Of a stretch of DNA of 64,000 nt, positions 16,667 through 26,275 are shown piece after piece (within the stretch, counting starts at the first letter, position 1; each line of letters starts with the position of its first letter). Under the pieces are notes generated by a model, which ran no database searches, was not told the DNA's origin, and worked only from the letters and a program-made list of their open reading frames with translations. This DNA comes from Hyphomicrobium_A sp963817485 (lineage in GTDB: Bacteria; Pseudomonadota; Alphaproteobacteria; Rhizobiales; Hyphomicrobiaceae), in NCBI GenBank assembly GCA_963817485.1, contig CAWFOR010000012.1, positions 234,993 to 298,992 of the forward strand, read 5' to 3'. The position numbers and the translations under genes are program-made.

Positions 16667-17389
16667 ATGCAACTCGACGCCGGCGACCTTCGGGAGTTCT
16701 ACGCGACCGCGATCGGCCAGGCCGTACGCCGGCTGCTGACGCACCGCATCCGCGCGCGCTGGCGCGGCTTGCACGGCGCCACCCTGATCGGCCTAGGGTA
16801 TGCCTGTCCCTACTTGGGCGCCTTCCGCGGGGAGGCGCAGCGCATAGGCGCGCTGATGCCGGAGGCGCAGGGCGCGATCGTGTGGCCGCGCGATGCCCCG
16901 GTGCGATCGGCCCTTGTCGAGGAGGACCACCTGCCGCTGGCCGATGGCTCGGTCGACCGCCTGCTCGCCGTGCATTGTCTGGAGACCGCGGAGCGGGTGC
17001 GCCCGCTCTTGCGCGAGATGTGGCGCGTGCTCGCCCCGGAAGGCCGCCTCATACTCGTCGTGCCGAACCGCCGCGGAGTTTGGGCGAGACTGGATAAGAC
17101 GCCCTTCGGCCAGGGACGCCCCTACAGCCGGCGCCAGCTCGAGGCGCTGCTGATCGAGGCCCTGTTTACGCCGTTCGATTGGGGCGGCGCGCTATACGTC
17201 CCCCCCGTCGATCTGCGCGTCCTCCTGCGTTCGGCAACGGCGTGGGAGCGCGTCGGCGAGGCGCTGTCCCCGGCCTTTTGCGGTGTCATAATCGTCGAGG
17301 CGCGTAAGGAGCTGATGGCGCCCATCGGCAAGCCGGCGAAGGCGCGGGCGTTGCGCGACTTCGTGACCATCGGCGGCCGCGCGAGCTAA
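16667..17389 (+). CDS. Class I SAM-dependent methyltransferase
   Basis: 240 residues from the ATG at 16667 (MQLDAGDLREFY), the start that fits related proteins; a GTG at 16577 would add 30 residues without a ribosome site. Methyltransferase-11-like features: IGLGYACPYL as the SAM-binding glycine loop, LPLADGSVDRLLAVHCLE as the acidic and post-II region, and EMWRVLAPEGRLILVVPNR as the later strand. Substrate unknown. Divergent from gloB. Its stop overlaps the metW stop by 3 nt on the opposite strand. Confidence 0.8.
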   Translation: MQLDAGDLREFYATAIGQAVRRLLTHRIRARWRGLHGATLIGLGYACPYLGAFRGEAQRIGALMPEAQGAIVWPRDAPVRSALVEEDHLPLADGSVDRLLAVHCLETAERVRPLLREMWRVLAPEGRLILVVPNRRGVWARLDKTPFGQGRPYSRRQLEALLIEALFTPFDWGGALYVPPVDLRVLLRSATAWERVGEALSPAFCGVIIVEARKELMAPIGKPAKARALRDFVTIGGRAS

Positions 17390-18029
17390 CGGGCGTCGCG
17401 CTTGCGCATGAGGAACACGGCCTTCTCGCCGAACAGATTCTGCAGCGAGATCGAGCTGCCGGATGGGCAGCCGCTGGCCCGAGGTGTTGAAGGCGACGGC
17501 CGATTCCACCTCGGCGTCGACGAGGCTGCACGAGATCGGCGAAATCCTTGATCGTGCACAGATGCGCGTCGGGGCTCGCGTACCACGGCTCGGGCAGGTT
17601 CTGCGTCTGCGGCATGCGGCCGGTGAGCAGCAGCTCCGCGCGGATGCGCCAGTGGCCGAAGTTCGGGAACGACACGATGGCGCGGTGGCCGATGCGCAAA
17701 AGGTTCTCGAGCACGGTCTTGGGGTAGCGTGTCGCCTGGATGGTGAGGCTCAGGATCGCGTAGTCGAAGGCCTGGTCGGGATAGTCGGCGAGGTCGCGGT
17801 CGGCGTCGCCCTGGATGACCGAGAGGCCGCGCGTCACGCAGGCGTTGACGCGGTCGCGCGACAACTCCACGCCGCGCCCGTCGGTCGAGCGTGTGTCTGC
17901 CAGGAGCTGCAGCAGCGCGCCGTCGCCGCAGCCGACGTCGAGCACGCGCGAGCCGGGCTCGACCATCTCGGCGATCAGCAGGTGGTCGACGCGGTGCGCG
18001 CCTTTGATCGGGGTCTCGGGCTTGAGCAT
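17386..18029 (-). CDS. metW: MetW, methionine biosynthesis protein (two frameshifts as read)
   Basis: The SAM-methyltransferase-like fold opens with VDHLLIAEMV and VLDVGCGDGALL, and continues to HLCTIKDFADL in the first frame. Family sequence then continues in a second frame (VDAEVESAVAFNTSGQ) and ends in a third (LQNLFGEKAVFLMRKR). Removing one base near 17528-17532 and one near 17453-17460 gives 213 residues, the normal length. MetW works with MetX in homoserine acylation for methionine synthesis. It starts 17 nt after metX, so the two form an operon. The shifts may be assembly indels. Confidence 0.82.
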
Positions 18030-18046
18030 GAAAGGGTGGCCCTGCG

Positions 18047-19239
18047 CTAGACCTTGAGGCCGCGCTTCACGCCGGCCGCGTTGAGGAAGCCGCGGATGGT
18101 GGCGAAGAAGACCGGCTCCTCGAGCAGGAAGGAATCGTGACCGTTGTTGGTCTCGATCTCCACGAACGACGACGTTGGCCGCGACCGCGTTCGAGCGCTT
18201 GCACGATCTCGCGGCTCTCGCGCGTCGGGTAGAGCCAGTCGCTGGTGAAGGAGACGACGCAGAAGCGCGTCTTCGTTCCGCGGAAGGCGCTTGCCAGCAC
18301 GTCGCCGTGCTCGGCCGCGAGATCGAAATAGTCCATTGCCCGCGTGATGTAGAGGTAGCTATTGGGGTCGAAGCGGTCGACGAAGGTCGAGCCCTGGTGG
18401 CGCAGGTAGCTCTCCACCTGGAAGTCGGCGTTGAACGAGAAGGTGACGCGCGAGCGCTCCTGCAGGCTGCGGCCGAACTTGCGGTGCAACGCCTCTTCGG
18501 AAAGGTAGGTGATGTGCGCGGCCATGCGCGCGACGGCGAGCCCGTTGCGCGGGATCTTGCCGTGGGCGTGATAGTCGCCGCCGCACCAATCGGGATCGGC
18601 CATCACGGCCTGGCGCCCCACCTCGTGGAAGGCGATGTTCTGCGAGGAATGCCAGGCCGCAGTCGCGATCGGCACCGCGGAGAACACGCGCTCGGAGTGG
18701 CTCGACGCCCATTCCAGCACCTGCATGCCGCCCATGGAGCCGCCGATGACGCAGAAGAGCTGGTCGATGCCAAGGTGGTCGATGAGGCGCACCTGCGCAT
18801 TCACCATGTCGCCGATGGTGATGACCGGAAAATTGAGGCCGTAGGGAGTGCCCGTGCGCGGGTCGATCGAGGCGGGCCCCGTCGAGCCCATGCAGCCACC
18901 GAGGATGTTGGCGCAGATGACGAAGAAGCGGTTGGTGTCGACCGGCTTGCCGGGGCCGACGAGCGTCTCCCACCAGCCGGGCTTCTTGGTCACCGGGTGC
19001 TCGCTGGCGACATACTGATCGCCGGTGAGCGCATGGCAGACGAGAATCGCGTTCGATTTGGCCGAGTTCAGCGCGCCGTAGGTCTGGTAGGCGACCGAGA
19101 TGGGCGCGAGCAGCTGGTCGCAGGCAAGCCGCAGGGGCTCGCTCGCGGGCAGCCGCAAAACCTTGCTCGAGGGGTTGTTCACCTCGGCAAGTCGCACGTT
19201 CGCGGTCTGGTCGAATGACTTAACGGGGGCGCTGCTCAT
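18047..19239 (-). CDS. metX: Homoserine O-acetyltransferase MetX (one frameshift as read)
   Basis: Alpha/beta-hydrolase-fold acyltransferase; makes O-acetyl-homoserine, entry to methionine. The nucleophile Ser is in GGSMGGMQ and the catalytic Asp in FTSDWLYP. After LERGRG the frame is lost near 18166-18182; the expected end, including the catalytic His in NNGHDSFLLEEP, continues in another frame to a TAG at 18047. One missing base (or two extra) restores 397 residues. If read literally the protein would lack its catalytic His. First gene of metX-metW, divergent from hisC. Confidence 0.85.
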
Positions 19240-19309
19240 GCTTTGTGTCTCTGGGCCCGAATTTAGCCTTTTGGCGTGCCTCGGACCCTGTGCCGCCGAA
19301 GGTCGAGGT
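19240..19309 (-). promoter_or_regulatory. Structured 5' leader of metX
   Basis: Reading toward metX just after its promoter, CCTCG pairs with CGAGG, enclosing ACC/GGGT pairing, followed by GCCAAAAGGCTAAA and then the start codon region. Its position and the GCTAAA tail recall short SAM-responsive leaders before metX/metA in alphaproteobacteria, but the other conserved SAM-II loop residues are not visible. A covariance search is needed; treat as an unassigned structured leader. Confidence 0.3.
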
Positions 19310-19337
19310 TAGCTAGGCTCTGCAAAACAAATGTCAA
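19310..19337 (-). promoter_or_regulatory. Candidate sigma-70 promoter of metX-metW
   Basis: On the minus strand a perfect -35 TTGACA (19332-19337) and a -10-like TAGCTA (19310-19315) are separated by 16 nt, placing the start of transcription about 65-75 nt before the metX ATG. Confidence 0.55.
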
Positions 19338-19345
19338 TCTTTTCT

Positions 19346-19374
19346 TTGATTTCGGGCGAGCCGCTGTCTATCAG
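19346..19374 (+). promoter_or_regulatory. Candidate sigma-70 promoter of hisC-tyrC
   Basis: TTGATT (19346-19351), a 17-nt spacer and TATCAG (19369-19374) lie about 60 nt before the hisC ATG and back-to-back with the metX promoter. Confidence 0.45.
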
Positions 19375-19435
19375 TCGGGGCTTGCGCGCGGAGCCATCCG
19401 GCGCCCTCGCGAAAAACCAGACGAGACCCCAAAAG

Positions 19436-20536
19436 ATGACGTCGCCCGCACCGCGGCCGAGCATACTCGAAATCGACCCCTACGTGCCGGGTGAAAGCCG
19501 CCTCCCGGCAGGCCTGAAGCCGATCAAGCTCTCCTCCAACGAGACGCCGCTCGGCCCCAGCCCCAAGGCGGTCGCCGCATTCAAGGAAACCGCCGGCGAG
19601 CTCGAGCGCTACCCCGACGGCGGGGCGACGCGCCTGCGCGCCGCAATCGCCGCGCGCTATGGGCTGAATGCCGCGCGCATCGTCTGCGGCGCGGGCTCGG
19701 ACGAGCTTTTGGGGCTCTTAGCACACGCCTATCTTGGCCCCGGCGATGAGGCGATCTTCACCGAGCACGGGTTCCTGCTCTACCGCATCATCGTTCTCGC
19801 CAACGGCGCGAGGCCGGTCGTCGCCCCCGAGACCGACCTGCGCACCGACATCGCGCAGATCCTCGCCCGCGTGACCGAGCGCACAAAGGTCGTGTTCCTC
19901 GCCAACCCCAACAACCCGACCGGCACGTACGCGCCGATCGACGAGGTGCGCACGCTGCGCGAGAAGCTACCCGCGCACGTGCTCCTCGTGCTCGACGCCG
20001 CCTATGCCGAGTACGTGCGCCGCAACGACTACGAGGCCGGCATCGAGCTCGTCGCGACCACACCCAACACGGTGATGACGCGCACCTTCTCCAAAATCCA
20101 CGGACTGGCTGGTCTGCGGCTCGGTTGGGCCTATTGCCCCGAAGGGGTGGCCGACGCCTTGAACCGCATTCGCGGGCCGTTCAACGTCTCGACGCCCGCG
20201 CTTGCCGCCGGCGTCGCCGCCATCGAGGACAAGGTGCACGAGGAGGCGTCCGTCGCCCACAACGAGCGCTGGCTGCCGTGGCTCACGACCGAGATCGAGA
20301 AGCTGGGGCTCAAGGTGACGCCGAGCGTGGCGAACTTCCTGCTCATGCATTTCCCGAAGGAGCCTGCGCGCAACGCGCATGCGGCCGACGCCTTCCTCAA
20401 GTCGCGCGCCATCATCGTGCGCCGCGTCGACGCCTATGGCCTGCCCGGTGCGCTGCGCGCAACCATCGGCTCGGAAAGCGACAATCGCGCGGTCGTTGCG
20501 GCGCTCTCGGCGTTTCTCGATGGAGCCGCCGCATGA
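19436..20536 (+). CDS. hisC: Histidinol-phosphate aminotransferase HisC
   Basis: 366 residues from the ATG at 19436; the frame is open upstream but those codons do not match the family. PLP-dependent class I/II aminotransferase; converts imidazole acetol phosphate to histidinol phosphate and may also serve aromatic amino acid transamination. Motifs: KLSSNETPLGPSPKA near the start, GAGSDELL, NPNNPTGT, DAAYAEYV and the PLP lysine in TFSKIHGLAGLRLG. Its stop overlaps the tyrC start (ATGA), and this hisC-tyrC pairing suggests a role in phenylalanine/tyrosine synthesis. Confidence 0.92.
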   Translation: MTSPAPRPSILEIDPYVPGESRLPAGLKPIKLSSNETPLGPSPKAVAAFKETAGELERYPDGGATRLRAAIAARYGLNAARIVCGAGSDELLGLLAHAYLGPGDEAIFTEHGFLLYRIIVLANGARPVVAPETDLRTDIAQILARVTERTKVVFLANPNNPTGTYAPIDEVRTLREKLPAHVLLVLDAAYAEYVRRNDYEAGIELVATTPNTVMTRTFSKIHGLAGLRLGWAYCPEGVADALNRIRGPFNVSTPALAAGVAAIEDKVHEEASVAHNERWLPWLTTEIEKLGLKVTPSVANFLLMHFPKEPARNAHAADAFLKSRAIIVRRVDAYGLPGALRATIGSESDNRAVVAALSAFLDGAAA

Positions 20537-21492
20537 CGCGCCCGATGTTTGAGCACGTCGCGCTGGTCGGGATCGGGCTCATCGGCTCGTCGATCAGCCA
20601 CGCCGCGCGCCGCAAGGACCTCGCCGGCACCATCAGCGGCAGCGCCCGCACCCAGGCGACGGTCGATACGGCGCTGAAGCTCAAGCTGATCGACCGGGGG
20701 TACGCAAACGCCGCCGAGGCGGTCAAGGGCGCCGACCTCGTGATCCTGAGCGTTCCCGTTGGCGCCTGCGGGGCGCTTGCCGCCGAGATAGCGCCGCACC
20801 TGCGTCCGGGCGCAATCTTGACCGACGTCGGCTCCGTGAAGGCCGCGGTCGTGCGCGACATCGCTCCGCACGTGCCGAAGGGCGTGCACTTCGTGCCGGG
20901 CCACCCGATCGCCGGGACGGAGCAGTCGGGCCCGGAGGCCGGATTCGCCGAGCTGTTCGATAACCGCTGGACCATCCTCACGCCGGAGCCGCGGACCGAC
21001 AAGGCGGCGGTGGAGACGCTCAAGGCCTTCTGGGCGGCGCTCGGCGCCAAGGTCGAGATCATGACGCCAGAGCACCACGACATGGTGCTCGCGGTGACGA
21101 GCCACCTGCCGCATCTCATCGCCTACAACATCGTCAATACGGCCGAGCACCTGGAGCGGGTGACGGATTCGGAGGTGATCAAGTTCTCCGCCGGCGGCTT
21201 TCGCGATTTCACCCGCATAGCCGCCTCCGATCCCACCATGTGGCGCGACGTGTTCCTCAACAACAAGGAGGCGGTGCTCGAGATGCTCGGCCGCTTCTCC
21301 GAGGATCTGACGGTGTTGCAGCGCGCGATCCGGTTCGGCGACGGCGAAACCCTGTTCCGCCTGTTCACGGAAGCGCGCGCGGTGCGCCGCGGTATCATCG
21401 AAGCGGGGCAAGACACGGCCGCGCCCGATTTCGGACGCCAGAAGGTGGAGGGGGACCTTCCCCTCACGAGCGGGAAGAGCGCACACAAGTAG
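20533..21492 (+). CDS. tyrC: Prephenate/arogenate dehydrogenase
   Basis: 319 residues from the ATG overlapping the hisC stop by 4 nt. NAD(P) motif VGIGLIGSSIS at the N-terminus, then DVGSVK, PGHPIAGTEQSGPEAG and HLPHLIAYN, all typical of cyclohexadienyl/prephenate dehydrogenases. Oxidatively decarboxylates prephenate or arogenate on the way to tyrosine. The C-terminal helical domain is complete, with no ACT domain. chaC begins at the very next base after its stop, so these three genes form one operon. Confidence 0.9.
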   Translation: MTRPMFEHVALVGIGLIGSSISHAARRKDLAGTISGSARTQATVDTALKLKLIDRGYANAAEAVKGADLVILSVPVGACGALAAEIAPHLRPGAILTDVGSVKAAVVRDIAPHVPKGVHFVPGHPIAGTEQSGPEAGFAELFDNRWTILTPEPRTDKAAVETLKAFWAALGAKVEIMTPEHHDMVLAVTSHLPHLIAYNIVNTAEHLERVTDSEVIKFSAGGFRDFTRIAASDPTMWRDVFLNNKEAVLEMLGRFSEDLTVLQRAIRFGDGETLFRLFTEARAVRRGIIEAGQDTAAPDFGRQKVEGDLPLTSGKSAHK

Positions 21493-22176
21493 ATGGCAGA
21501 GCCGCACGAACTCTGGGTGTTTGCCTACGGCTCGCTGATGTGGCGGCCGGGCTTTCCGAGCGAGGAGATCGTGCATGCAAGGCTGGTTGGATGGCGCCGC
21601 GCGTTCTGCATCTACTCCCGCTTTCATCGTGGCTCGCCGCAGCGCCCCGGGTTGGTGCTCGGGCTCGACCGCGGCGGAGTGTGCGAGGGGCTGGCCTACC
21701 GCGTGGCGCCGGCCAACGTCGCCTCGACCCTCGCCTACCTGCGCGACCGTGAGCAGGTGGTCAGCGTCTATCGCGAGGCGCTGGTGCCGGTGACGCTCAT
21801 GACGCCCGAGCGGCCCGAGGTTCTAGCGCTGGCCTTCCTCGTCGAGCGGGCACACCCGAGCTACGCCGGCGCGCTCGCGTTGTGCGAGCAGGCGCAGCTC
21901 ATCCGCGGAGGCAGCGGGCGCTCGGGCAACAACATCGACTATTTCCTGAGCACGCTTACGCATCTGGGCGAACTCGGCATCCGCGAGCGCGAGCTCGAGC
22001 GGCTCCTGGGCCTCGTCGGCTCGCACCTTGCCCATAACGGCGCGGGAAACGGCGTCACTCATCCGAGCGCGGTGGCGCTCATGCACGAGCAGCGCAAGCG
22101 GCCTGTGCGCACGCGCCCATTCAGGCCGGAGGACGCGCGGCGGTTCTGCTACCGAACCGTGCTCGGCGCGCTCTAA
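21493..22176 (+). CDS. chaC: ChaC-like gamma-glutamylcyclotransferase
   Basis: 227 residues, start abutting the tyrC stop. Gamma-glutamylcyclotransferase fold: VFAYGSLMWRPGF near residues 9-21 (the YGSL substrate loop), GWRRAFCIYS, RGSPQRPGLVLGLD, and a central segment with REQVVSVYRE carrying a Glu at the position expected for the catalytic acid. ChaC enzymes break glutathione to 5-oxoproline and Cys-Gly. Complete and about the usual length. Confidence 0.88.
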   Translation: MAEPHELWVFAYGSLMWRPGFPSEEIVHARLVGWRRAFCIYSRFHRGSPQRPGLVLGLDRGGVCEGLAYRVAPANVASTLAYLRDREQVVSVYREALVPVTLMTPERPEVLALAFLVERAHPSYAGALALCEQAQLIRGGSGRSGNNIDYFLSTLTHLGELGIRERELERLLGLVGSHLAHNGAGNGVTHPSAVALMHEQRKRPVRTRPFRPEDARRFCYRTVLGAL

Positions 22177-22194
22177 GCGCAGGTCATTCTGAAA

Positions 22195-22623
22195 TCAGTG
22201 GAAGGAGCTGCCGGTGAGGCGCGCAAGGTCCGCCTCGATCTGGCCCGTGCGCAGATCGAACTCGACGAGCTTGCTGAGCTTCTGCGTCTCGGCCAGCAAG
22301 TGCACGTGGACCTCATCGGCCCCGAGCTCGGCACCGCGCTGGCGGATCTCCGCGAGGTTGAGCGAGGCAGCGGTGTTGCTCACGCGGCCGATCGAAAGCA
22401 CCTTGCGGCGCGCGCCCGGCTCACGGCGCACGAGGACGTAGTTGGCGGCGGGGAGCGCGGGGCAATCGAGCAGCTCGTACACGGTGTGCACGTAGCGCTT
22501 GCCGGAAGCGCCGGTCCAGAAGTGGAAGCGATTGGCCCCGTTGGCCTTCGACTGCGGGGGCAGCTCCGCCTCGTCCAAGCGAGAAGCGCGGAATGCCGCA
22601 AGCTCAATGATACGCGCACTCAT
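22195..22623 (-). CDS. Conserved hypothetical protein
   Basis: 142 residues from the ATG at 22623, with AAGGGATC about 10 nt upstream; an in-frame start at 22701 would add 26 residues that look less conserved. No signal peptide or membrane helix. Notable stretches are FHFWTGASGKRYVHTVYELLDCP and a following strand-rich domain (NYVLVRREPG, KVLSIGRVS, EVHVHLLAET), suggesting a small alpha/beta protein. I do not recognise the family. The 266 bp upstream contain its promoter region and a 10-bp direct repeat GCACTCAACG (about 22791 and 22851) but no other gene I can support. Confidence 0.7.
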   Translation of the reverse strand: MSARIIELAAFRASRLDEAELPPQSKANGANRFHFWTGASGKRYVHTVYELLDCPALPAANYVLVRREPGARRKVLSIGRVSNTAASLNLAEIRQRGAELGADEVHVHLLAETQKLSKLVEFDLRTGQIEADLARLTGSSFH

Positions 22624-22889
22624 GACTGACGATCCCTTCGCGACCCTACGGCTTGCGCTCTCGACGACGCGGTTTTTTGTTCGGGTCAGCCTATGTTCCA
22701 TTGCTTAACGATGCCCCTGGTTTGGAGCTGAAATATGGCTCCATGTCAGTGATTTTGCGGCAAAGTGAATGCAACCTTGCGGCACGTTGCGCACTCAACG
22801 CGATGCGCTTAAGCGACGTGAAAGCAACGACGCGACAACAGACGCTGATTGCACTCAACGACGCCAAATCGCCGCATGCGCGTTAACGC

Positions 22890-25243
22890 TCAGCCGCAGC
22901 GCGAGAAACCGCACGCATCGCACACCCAGCATCCCTCGCGCTGCGTGTACTCAGGCGACGAGCACCTTGGGCACAGCTTGAGACGAACGGAGCGCTCGGC
23001 CGTCGCAGCGGCGCCCTGCGCAGTATCGCCCTGGGCCTTCGCCTGCGTGAGCGGCAGCCGTGCGGCCTCGCTCTGCAGGAAGCCCGTGCGGATCATGTGC
23101 GTCTCGATGACCTCGCCGATCGCGGCGAGCAGGCTCGGAACGTAGCGGCCCGCGACCCAGTGGCCGCCCTGCGGGTCGAACACGGCCTTCAATTCCTCGG
23201 CGACGAAGGTGACGTCGCCGCCGCGGCGGAACACGGCGCTGATCATGCGCGTGAGGGCTACCGTCCAGGCGTAGTGTTCCAGGTTACGCGTGTTGATGAA
23301 GATCTCGAAGGGGCACCGGCGCCCGTTGCGCTCGATATCGTTGATGGTCACGTAGATGGCGTGGTCGCTGCCGGGCCACTTGAGCTTGTAGGTGAAGCCC
23401 GAGAGCACCGTCTCGCGCTCGAGCGGGGGCGCCATGTAGACAACGCCAGCACGCTCGCCCGGGGCGGCCGGCACGGCGGAGATCTCGACTTTGCGCTCCT
23501 TGGCGGGCGCCTTCGGCTGCGGCTCAGCCATGGGAGCCAGCACGGAGCCCGTCACCGGGTTGGGGCGGTAGGTGGTGCAACCCTTGAGGCCGAGGGCGTG
23601 CGCCTCGAGGTACACGTCCTTGAAGGCCGCAAAGGAGATGTCCTCCGGGCAATTGATGGTCTTGGAGATGGCGCTGTCGACGTGCGCCTGCATGGCCGCC
23701 TGCATCTCGAGATGCTCGCGGGGGAAAGATCGGCGGCCTTGACGAAGCTGTCGGGCAGGGGCGCTGCCGCTCCGAACTGGCGGCGGAAGAGCGCGTGCGC
23801 ATAGTCCTCGACCACCTCCTCGTGCGTCGCACCGCTGCGGTCCAGCACGCGGCGGCGGTGCACGAAATCGAACACCGGCTCGATGCCGCTCGAGACGTTG
23901 CCGGCAAGCAGGGAGATGGTGCCCGTAGGCGCGATCGAGGTGAGGCAGCCGTTGCGGATGCCAAGACGGCGCACAGCCTCGCGCACGGGCTCGTCCAGTG
24001 CCGCGACGTTGGGGCTCGCAAGGAAGCGCTCCCGATCGAACAGCGGGAAGGCACCCTTCTCGGCCGCGAGCTCGGCGCTCGCCAAATAGGCTGCGTTCTG
24101 GATGGCTTTCATCCAGCTCGCCGCGAGACCAGTTGCCTCGCGCGAGCCGTACTTGATGCCGCAAAAGATCAGCGCATCCGCGAGCCCCGTCACGCCGAGG
24201 CCGATGCGGCGCTTGGCCATCGCCTCCTGGCGCTGCGGCTCGAGCGGGTAGTTGGAGACGTCGATGACGTTGTCGAGGAAGCGCACGGCGAGCTTCACGC
24301 GCTCCTCGAGCCGGGCGAGATCGAGGCCGGCGCGTCCCGTAAAGGGGTGATCGATGAGGCGCGCGAGGTTGATCGAACCGAGCAGGCAGGCGCCGTAGGG
24401 GGGCAACGGCTGCTCGCCGCACGGGTTGGTCGCGTGAATTTCCTCGCAGTAATGCAGGTTGTTGCGCGCATTCACGCGGTCGATGAAGACGACGCCCGGC
24501 TCGGCGAAATCGTAGGTCGCCTGCATCAGGCGCTCCCACAGCACGCGCGCCTGGACGGTGCGGTAGACCTTGCCGCCGAATTTGAGCTCCCAGGGCCGGT
24601 CCTCGCGCACGGCAGCGAGAAACGCGTCCGTCACCAGCACCGACAGGTTGAAGTTGCGCAGGCGCTTGGGATCGGACTTAGCGTCGATAAATGTCTCGAT
24701 GTCGGGATGATCGCAGCGCAGCGTCGCCATCATGGCGCCGCGGCGGCTGCCCGCGGACATGATGGTGCGGCACATGGCGTCCCACACGTCCATGAAGCTC
24801 ACCGGCCCCGAGGCATCGGCGCCGATAGAGGCGACGCGCGCACCCTTGGGCCGTAGCGTGGAGAAGTCGTGGCCGATGCCGCCGCCCTGCTGCATCGTCA
24901 GCGCGGCGTCCTTCACGCCGCTGAAGATGGCGCCGAGGTCGTCCTCGATGGCGCCGAGAACGAAGCAATTGAAGAGGGTGACGCTGCGCCCCGTGCCGGC
25001 GCCGGCGAGGATGCGGCCGGCAGGCAGGAAGCCGAGGTCGGCGATGGCGCCGTGGAAGCGCTGCGCCCACTTCTCGCGAGCCCGCTTGCCGCCTTTCTCG
25101 GGGGCGGCTGCGGCGTGGGCGACGCGCCAGAAAGTGTCGTCCAGCGCCGCGTCGATGGGCGCGCCGTCCGGCCGCTTGAAGCGGTATTTGCGGTCCCAGA
25201 TCTCTTGCGAGATCTGGGCGGAAAAGTCCGGTTCTGTGGTCAT
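22890..25243 (-). CDS. nrdJ: Adenosylcobalamin-dependent ribonucleotide reductase NrdJ (one frameshift as read)
   Basis: Class II RNR, reduces ribonucleoside diphosphates using B12. Frame 1 runs from the ATG at 25243 through LFNCFVLG (redox Cys), the active-site NPCGEQPLPP (Asn, radical Cys, Glu) and SIAPTGTIS. At the five-G run 23720-23724 the frame changes from FVKAADLSP to REHLEMQAAMQ and continues to a Zn-ribbon-like tail (CPRCSS and CWVCDACG) ending at 22890. Adding one base there gives 784 residues. The homopolymer context points to a sequencing deletion. A strong promoter and a tandem GTTC element precede it. Confidence 0.9.
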
Positions 25244-25268
25244 CGGGGGGTCGCTCTATGTTCGCCCA

Positions 25269-25297
25269 AATATAGGTTTCGAGGCGCCGAAAGTCAA
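25269..25297 (-). promoter_or_regulatory. Sigma-70-type promoter of nrdJ
   Basis: On the minus strand, -35 TTGACT (25292-25297) and -10 TATATT (25269-25274) are separated by exactly 17 nt, about 25-30 nt before the nrdJ start. One of the best promoter matches in the window. Confidence 0.65.
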
Positions 25298-25303
25298 TAA
25301 AAT

Positions 25304-25329
25304 GTTCTTATAAAATTCTTGCTATGTTC
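25304..25329. promoter_or_regulatory. LexA-like tandem direct repeat upstream of nrdJ
   Basis: GTTC-N7-ATTC-N7-GTTC: three tetrads at 25304, 25315 and 25326, exactly 11 bp apart. The alphaproteobacterial LexA box is the direct repeat GTTC-N7-GTTC. Here the middle tetrad has one mismatch, so the element is either two overlapping boxes or a 22-bp spaced pair. It sits just upstream of the -35, not over the promoter core. Confidence 0.45.
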
Positions 25330-25450
25330 TTAAGCGGGATACGCCAAAAGAGGGAGCGGCAACCCGTGAAATTTAGATTTTGCAGCGTCGGAAATAGTGC
25401 GAAACACCCGCAAACACGGGCCAAAATCGCAAAAACTCGAGCGGCGTTAA

Positions 25451-26269
25451 TTAATGGGTTTCGATTTGGTTTCTAACCAAATCCAAGCCAGCCCGTCCGG
25501 CTTCGGCATGCGCGAGCGCTTCCGCCGGGATCGGCGGCGGCTCGGCCGATCGTGCCGCCTCGAGGATGAGGCGGTTTGAGGCCACCTCGATGCGCCGCTG
25601 TAGCTCCTCCTTGAACTCTCCGCGCGGCAGCCCGGCGGGTAACGGATCGAGGATCTCCACGACGATGGTGCCGGGGTAGCGCATCAAGCTGCGGCGCGGC
25701 CAGTAGAGCCCCGAGTTGAGCGCCACCGGCACGCACGGCAGCCCAAGGCCCTCATAGAGCGCCACGACGCCCGACTTGTAGTCGGGCTCCGCGCCCGGCT
25801 TGCGCCGCGTGCCTTCGGGGAAGATCACGACCTCGCGCCCGGCCGCCGCCCGTGCCTTGGCGTCGCGCAGAAGGTTGCGCAGCGCGGCGGGCCCGCGCTC
25901 GCGCGCGACGAACACATGCTCGAACTTGCGCGAGAACCAGCCGTGAAAGGGGATGTGGCGCAGCTCCGCCTTCATCACCATGGCCGGGTCGGAGAAGATC
26001 GGGATCAACGCGAAGGTGTCCCACGCCGACTGATGCTTCGAGGCGACGAGGTAGGGCGGTGTGGGGAGCTTCTCGCGCCCGCGCACCTCCATCTTCGTGC
26101 CGACGATCCACCTCAACAGCCACAGAGAGACAATGGCGTGCGCTCTGAGACCCGCCATGGCCCAGCTGCGCGGGCCGAGCAGCAGGAACGATCCGCCGAC
26201 GACGAAGATCGCGGTGTTGAGGTAGAACACCGGCACGAAGAGGAACGAGCGGAGCCGGGTGAGCCACAC
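25451..26269 (-). CDS. plsC: 1-acyl-sn-glycerol-3-phosphate acyltransferase
   Basis: 272 residues from a GTG at 26269, 6 nt after the upstream stop. Acylates lysophosphatidic acid to phosphatidic acid at the inner membrane. Catalytic HX4D motif in SKHQSAWDTF, second block PFHGWFSRKFEHVFVARERG and third block VIFPEGTRRKPG are all present. A hydrophobic N-terminal segment (FLFVPVFYLNTAIFVVGGSFLL, shortened here) anchors it. It follows the DUF218 gene and probably shares its transcript. Confidence 0.9.
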   Translation of the reverse strand: MWLTRLRSFLFVPVFYLNTAIFVVGGSFLLLGPRSWAMAGLRAHAIVSLWLLRWIVGTKMEVRGREKLPTPPYLVASKHQSAWDTFALIPIFSDPAMVMKAELRHIPFHGWFSRKFEHVFVARERGPAALRNLLRDAKARAAAGREVVIFPEGTRRKPGAEPDYKSGVVALYEGLGLPCVPVALNSGLYWPRRSLMRYPGTIVVEILDPLPAGLPRGEFKEELQRRIEVASNRLILEAARSAEPPPIPAEALAHAEAGRAGLDLVRNQIETH

Positions 26270-26275
26270 GGTGGG

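Noticed and set aside
19240..19309. Confident SAM-II riboswitch call before metX
   Set aside because: The GCTAAA tail and position fit, but the conserved loop residues of the SAM-II core are not recognisable; kept only as a structured leader.
25244..25450. NrdR boxes upstream of nrdJ
   Set aside because: No pair of ACACTATATxTTGTGT-like sites was seen; the regular element present is the 11-bp-spaced GTTC repeat.
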